Position numbers and translations under genes: made by a program. This document shows, piece after piece, positions 8,191-10,164 of a DNA stretch of 10,164 nt. The notes under the pieces are model-generated. The model saw nothing but the letters and a program-made list of their open reading frames with translations, had not been told where the DNA came from and made no database searches. Origin of the DNA: Larix sibirica (lineage: Eukaryota > Streptophyta > Pinopsida > Pinales > Pinaceae); NCBI GenBank assembly GCA_004151065.3, contig NWUY0300106954.1:11835-21998 (forward strand), read 5' to 3'. Positions within the stretch are counted from its first letter, which is position 1. Each line of letters starts with the position of its first letter.

Positions 8191-8645
8191 CTCTTGAAGG
8201 AGAGGAGTCAGGCGATGCGTAGCTGAATATGGATAGATTTGTTGAAAAAAAATCTTGGATTTCTCATTGTTGATAGAGAGGCCAGATGCTTTTGAGAAGG
8301 TGATTCTTTTTAATTATATGGCTTCCTACCATGTGGTTGCTGACATAATCATGGTATCATGTACGAATTGCATATGTGTCGTTTGTTGAGCATTGTTAGT
8401 AGGTTACAGGAATGAGAGCTGGTTTTGGATTAGAGCGTTCTTAATTGCACATACTAAGCCTTCCATCATGATAATAAATAAAAAGGGTGAAAGAGGGTCC
8501 CCTTGTCAGATGCCTTTAGAGGACCCAAAGGTCATGGAGGGTGAGCCATTAACAAGGATCGAGAAGAAAGCAGAGGACATGAGAGCAAGAATCGACATGG
8601 GATATTGGAAGTAGTCTTCGGTTTAAAGAAAAATGCTTCCATAGG
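8190..8645 (-). other. RT palm region of the LINE ORF2 remnant, catalytic box mutated
   Basis: Reading from 8625 downward gives an FSILVNGSP segment (about 8562-8536), then QGDPLSPFLFII (8505-8470), then a helix segment starting MMEGL. The usual F/Y-A-D-D metal-binding box follows at 8367-8356, but here it reads F-V-H-D, so one catalytic aspartate is replaced by histidine. SGLSINNEKSK (8286-8254) is the conserved stretch after the palm. The residue before QGDP, normally arginine in this family, is a TGA at 8506-8508, consistent with CGA-to-TGA decay. Reading then has to change frame before GSIPSTYPGVPI (about 8189-8154), the counterpart of the usual LP-x-KYLG-x-P-L block. Confidence 0.88.
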
Positions 8646-8690
8646 GATCTGAAGACGCATGCGGCTAGAGATAGAATATTATTTGGATGC
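8645..8690. other. Junction between oppositely oriented LINE halves
   Basis: RT similarity on the - strand fades above about 8640, and ORF1 similarity on the + strand begins at about 8694. The bases between cannot be assigned to either. The mid-RT sequence is therefore fused directly to the beginning of ORF1, which is inverted. I cannot see microhomology at the point without the parent element. Confidence 0.6.
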
Positions 8691-8693
8691 AAT

Positions 8694-9200
8694 ATGGGGT
8701 TGGAAGAGATAGCTAACCTATCCGAGCATGTGTTAGTGGGGATATTTGGGTACTAGGTGTTGCCAAAAAACAATTCTTGGATGATGGAGAACTTGCTCCT
8801 GGTGTTGCATTATATTCCCCATGCCACTCAGCTCATGAAGGGTTGGTTTCTTTTCCATTTTCAAGAAGAAGGAGAGGATACAAGGATTTTGGGTTGATTT
8901 TGGGTGGATGAACATGGAATCTTTATGCTAAAATGAGGACATCTAAATTTTGACCTAGACACATAATAATTTAACCTGTAGCATGTTTGGGTGCTACTTT
9001 TGGGATTCCCTCTCCCATTGTAGAATAGACCTGCTTTTGAGGTAGTTGGAAATGCATTGGGACATTTTCTTTTTGTGGATGAACTGTCATTCATTGGTTT
9101 GGATAAAAGGGTGGGGAAGGTGTTAGTAGATATCGATGTGAGTTAAGGGATTTTGGAGTACTTGGAGATAGAATGGAGAGGGAATCTTATAGTCTAAGTT
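8694..9200 (+). other. DUF4283-like region of the LINE ORF1 remnant
   Basis: DUF4283 is the N-terminal domain common to plant LINE ORF1 proteins and related zinc-knuckle proteins. The order seen is GLEEIANLSEHVLVGIFGY (from 8697), LPKN, LMKGWFLFHFQEE (from 8832), FWVDEHGIFMLK (8898-8933), HLNFDLD (8940-8960), VWVLLLGFPLPL (8985-9020), then AFEVVGNALGHFLFVDE (9033-9083) and KRVGKVLVDIDVS (9105-9143). All lie in one frame, with nine stops and no indel needed. Confidence 0.83.
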
Positions 9201-9270
9201 CTGGACTATTGGAAATTATCATTTTGGTGCTTGAAGTGCAAGAATACTGGTCACTTAGAGCTGCATGTCT
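9201..9270 (+). other. CCHC zinc knuckle (zf-CCHC_4 type), fourth ligand lost
   Basis: VLDYWKLSFWCLKCKNTGH matches the usual sequence of this position, an LDY-x3-PF-type lead-in followed by C-x2-C-x4-H. Ligands are Cys 9228, Cys 9237 and His 9252. The expected last Cys, four residues further, reads Val (GTC, 9267-9269). A TGT one base earlier (9266-9268) suggests that a single-base slip, and not a substitution, removed it, since the downstream open frame is the one containing that TGT. Confidence 0.8.
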
Positions 9271-10164
9271 TTTGGGCCTGCGTTAGACGAAGGAGAGACT
9301 CGGGCTAGATGAGTTGAAGAGTAGAAGCAGGACTGCTTCCCTTTAAGCAAACATGTGTGCAAAGCATAGTTTATCAAAGTTCCTGTCATTGGAACCAAAG
9401 TCAATAACTTGTGGTAAGTCATAATCCATTCTTGAATCAAAATTTTTAGATAATTTGGTTTGGCCCAGTGCAAGTTGTATGGAGAATGGAAATATCCCCT
9501 TAGACCCTATATTTGAGAACCTGTCACCTTCAAATAAGGAGGTTAAGTTAAATGAGGGTCTTTCCTTAGCCATTATTCCTTATATTCCCTAGTTTTCCTT
9601 AGTGGGTATTAGTTCAGTAATGTGCACGATCATCGAACGTGCTGCGTCAATGGTTTCTATTGAAGATGACCCCATTGGGAAGGAGGGACTTAATGGTTCA
9701 TCTTTGTTGTCTGGGAATGAGGGTCTTTCTTATGGGTTTGGTGGGGATCCCCTGTTTGGAAATTATTGTATTGAAACTAAACTCTCTAAGAAGTTACTTA
9801 TTTTGGGACTTTCTCTATTTCTTTTAGAGGGGAAACTAAAGGAATATATTGTTATTATTGAACATGTTCCCAGTTACAAAGATATTATGAGGAAATCACC
9901 TCTTCAAAAAATTTATGGTACTATTCCCAAACCCTCGGTGGAGTGTTCTGCATCTTGAACTACCCCTGTGGATCTCAATACTCACTCTGTTCAAATGGGG
10001 ATAGGCTATAGTGGTTGTAAAGGGGAGCATGGTATTAAAGGTATAATCCATGGGGGTCTCGCTGAGAGGGGAAATCAACCACTAGGGAATAAAACAATTT
10101 TTCCATAGGTATACAAGTATTCAAATGGAAAAAATGGCCTCTATGAACCCCCAACTCAAAATTC
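9266..10164 (+). other. C-terminal part of the LINE ORF1 remnant
   Basis: From the TGT at 9266 a single frame continues to the window edge with stops only at 9284, 9344, 9413, 9590, 9956 and about 10106. This part of ORF1 is poorly conserved between LINE families, so homology cannot be shown from motifs. The assignment rests on position, strand and continuity of frame. The stretch 9602-9955 (118 codons) is the longest uninterrupted piece. It is acidic and Ser/Gly-rich at first, then has a hydrophobic run (LLILGLSLFLL). Residues near the end (NGLYEPPTQN) do not match the LINE endonuclease, which is not in the window. Confidence 0.55.

Larger units (their letters stand above)
6116..8645 (-). 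pseudogene. LINE ORF2 remnant: C-terminal half of RT, zf-RVT and RNase H
   Basis: In a live LINE, ORF2 encodes the endonuclease and reverse transcriptase that copy element RNA at a nicked target. Only the 3' half is present. In order: RT palm with QGDPLSPF and a decayed catalytic box, GRLILINSVL and FLWGG of the RT C-terminal part, a KIKWALVAWDKIC segment, WEIRNG, the zf-RVT zinc-binding region, then RNase H with FDGASRGNPGP and IVEGDS. The reading path changes frame near 8190-8235, 7930-7940 and 7270-7315. In-frame stops lie at about 8625, 8508, 8406, 8328, 8316, 7851, 7285, 7255, 7246, 7156, 7138, 7084, 6925, 6919, 6628, 6601, 6316 and 6118. The domain order and motifs make the family call safe. 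The copy is dead. The N-terminal endonuclease and the first RT blocks are absent. Confidence 0.93.
6046..10164. mobile_element. Composite LINE (L1-type) remnant with its 5' and 3' halves in opposite orientation
   Basis: The left part (to about 8645) is the 3' half of ORF2 on the - strand, and the right part (from about 8690) is ORF1 on the + strand. In a normal LINE both ORFs lie on one strand with ORF1 upstream. Here the start of ORF1 touches the middle of the RT, and ORF1 reads away from it. That is the order expected when twin priming inverts the 5' part of the element. The endonuclease and N-terminal RT are not seen and would lie beyond the right edge if this is one element. The 3' end is uncertain; a short A7 on the - strand at 6046-6052 is one candidate. 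No target-site duplication can be checked because the right end is outside the window. Two independent truncated LINEs are the main alternative. Confidence 0.6.
8690..10164 (+). pseudogene. LINE ORF1 remnant (DUF4283 and CCHC zinc knuckle), runs off the right edge
   Basis: In plant LINEs ORF1 is a nucleic-acid-binding protein, thought to coat the element RNA. The first part (8690-9267) reads in one frame through stops at 8754, 8895, 8934, 8964, 8967, 8979, 9021, 9144 and 9195. Recognisable pieces are LMKGWFLFHF, FWVDEHGIFMLK, VWVLLLGFPLPL, NALGHFLFVDE and KVLVDIDVS, the usual DUF4283 layout. CLKCKNTGH follows. After a frameshift near 9266 the rest continues in another frame to the window edge, including an uninterrupted 118-codon piece (9602-9955). 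The length, near 490 codons so far, suits ORF1. No start codon can be chosen because the 5' end is cut at the junction with the opposite-strand RT. No functional product is expected. Confidence 0.85.

Noticed and set aside
6116-8645. A working reverse transcriptase, or a domesticated RT gene
   Set aside because: Eighteen or so in-frame stops, several frame changes and a mutated catalytic box rule out a selected protein.
8861-9573. - strand frames of 72-77 codons
   Set aside because: They are antisense to the LINE ORF1 remnant, whose DUF4283 and zinc-knuckle motifs are on the + strand.
1-10164. tRNA or rRNA genes, CRISPR arrays, bacterial-type operons or a novel defence system
   Set aside because: I found no cloverleaf, rRNA-like segment, regularly spaced repeat array or clustered intact genes. 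The 3 x 26-bp array has no spacers.

Overview
The window looks like nuclear, non-genic DNA from a seed plant. It is AT-rich, dense in stops on both strands, and its only recognisable protein signals are decayed retrotransposons. The LINE domain set (DUF4283 plus a CCHC knuckle in ORF1; RT, zf-RVT and a C-terminal RNase H in ORF2) is the usual one for plant L1-type LINEs. A large, slowly purged genome such as a conifer's would fit, but the sequence does not prove it. I see no intact gene, no RNA gene, and nothing bacterial or plasmid-like.

Layout. Positions 1 to about 3430 are AT-rich with no supportable gene: a 38-bp tandem duplication (553-628), a 15-T run, small dispersed repeats, and two undetermined bases (190-191). 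Around 3440-3625 (- strand) there is a faint, ambiguous Copia-like trace, followed by a perfect 3 x 26-bp tandem array (3634-3711) and an 18-bp direct repeat. Positions 3850-5138 hold nothing but a diverged direct-repeat pair of about 55 bp. Positions 5139-6115 are less AT-rich and show several long open stretches on the - strand that I cannot assign.

The main content is 6116-10164. On the - strand, 8645 down to 6116 is the 3' half of a LINE ORF2: RT palm from the block before QGDPLSPF, thumb/connection, zf-RVT, RNase H. It carries about eighteen in-frame stops and at least three frameshifts, and the catalytic RT motif now reads FVHD. On the + strand, from about 8690 to the right edge, is a LINE ORF1 remnant (DUF4283-like region, CCHC knuckle, long C-terminal part). 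The two halves are head-to-head around 8645-8690. An element whose 5' part is inverted relative to its 3' part is the product expected from twin priming. It could equally be two separate insertions or a later inversion.

Nothing here should be able to act: RT, RNase H and ORF1 are all broken, so the pieces form a fossil and not a working system. I found no convincing undescribed biological system. The most useful leads are the LINE inversion junction and the unassigned block at 5139-6115.
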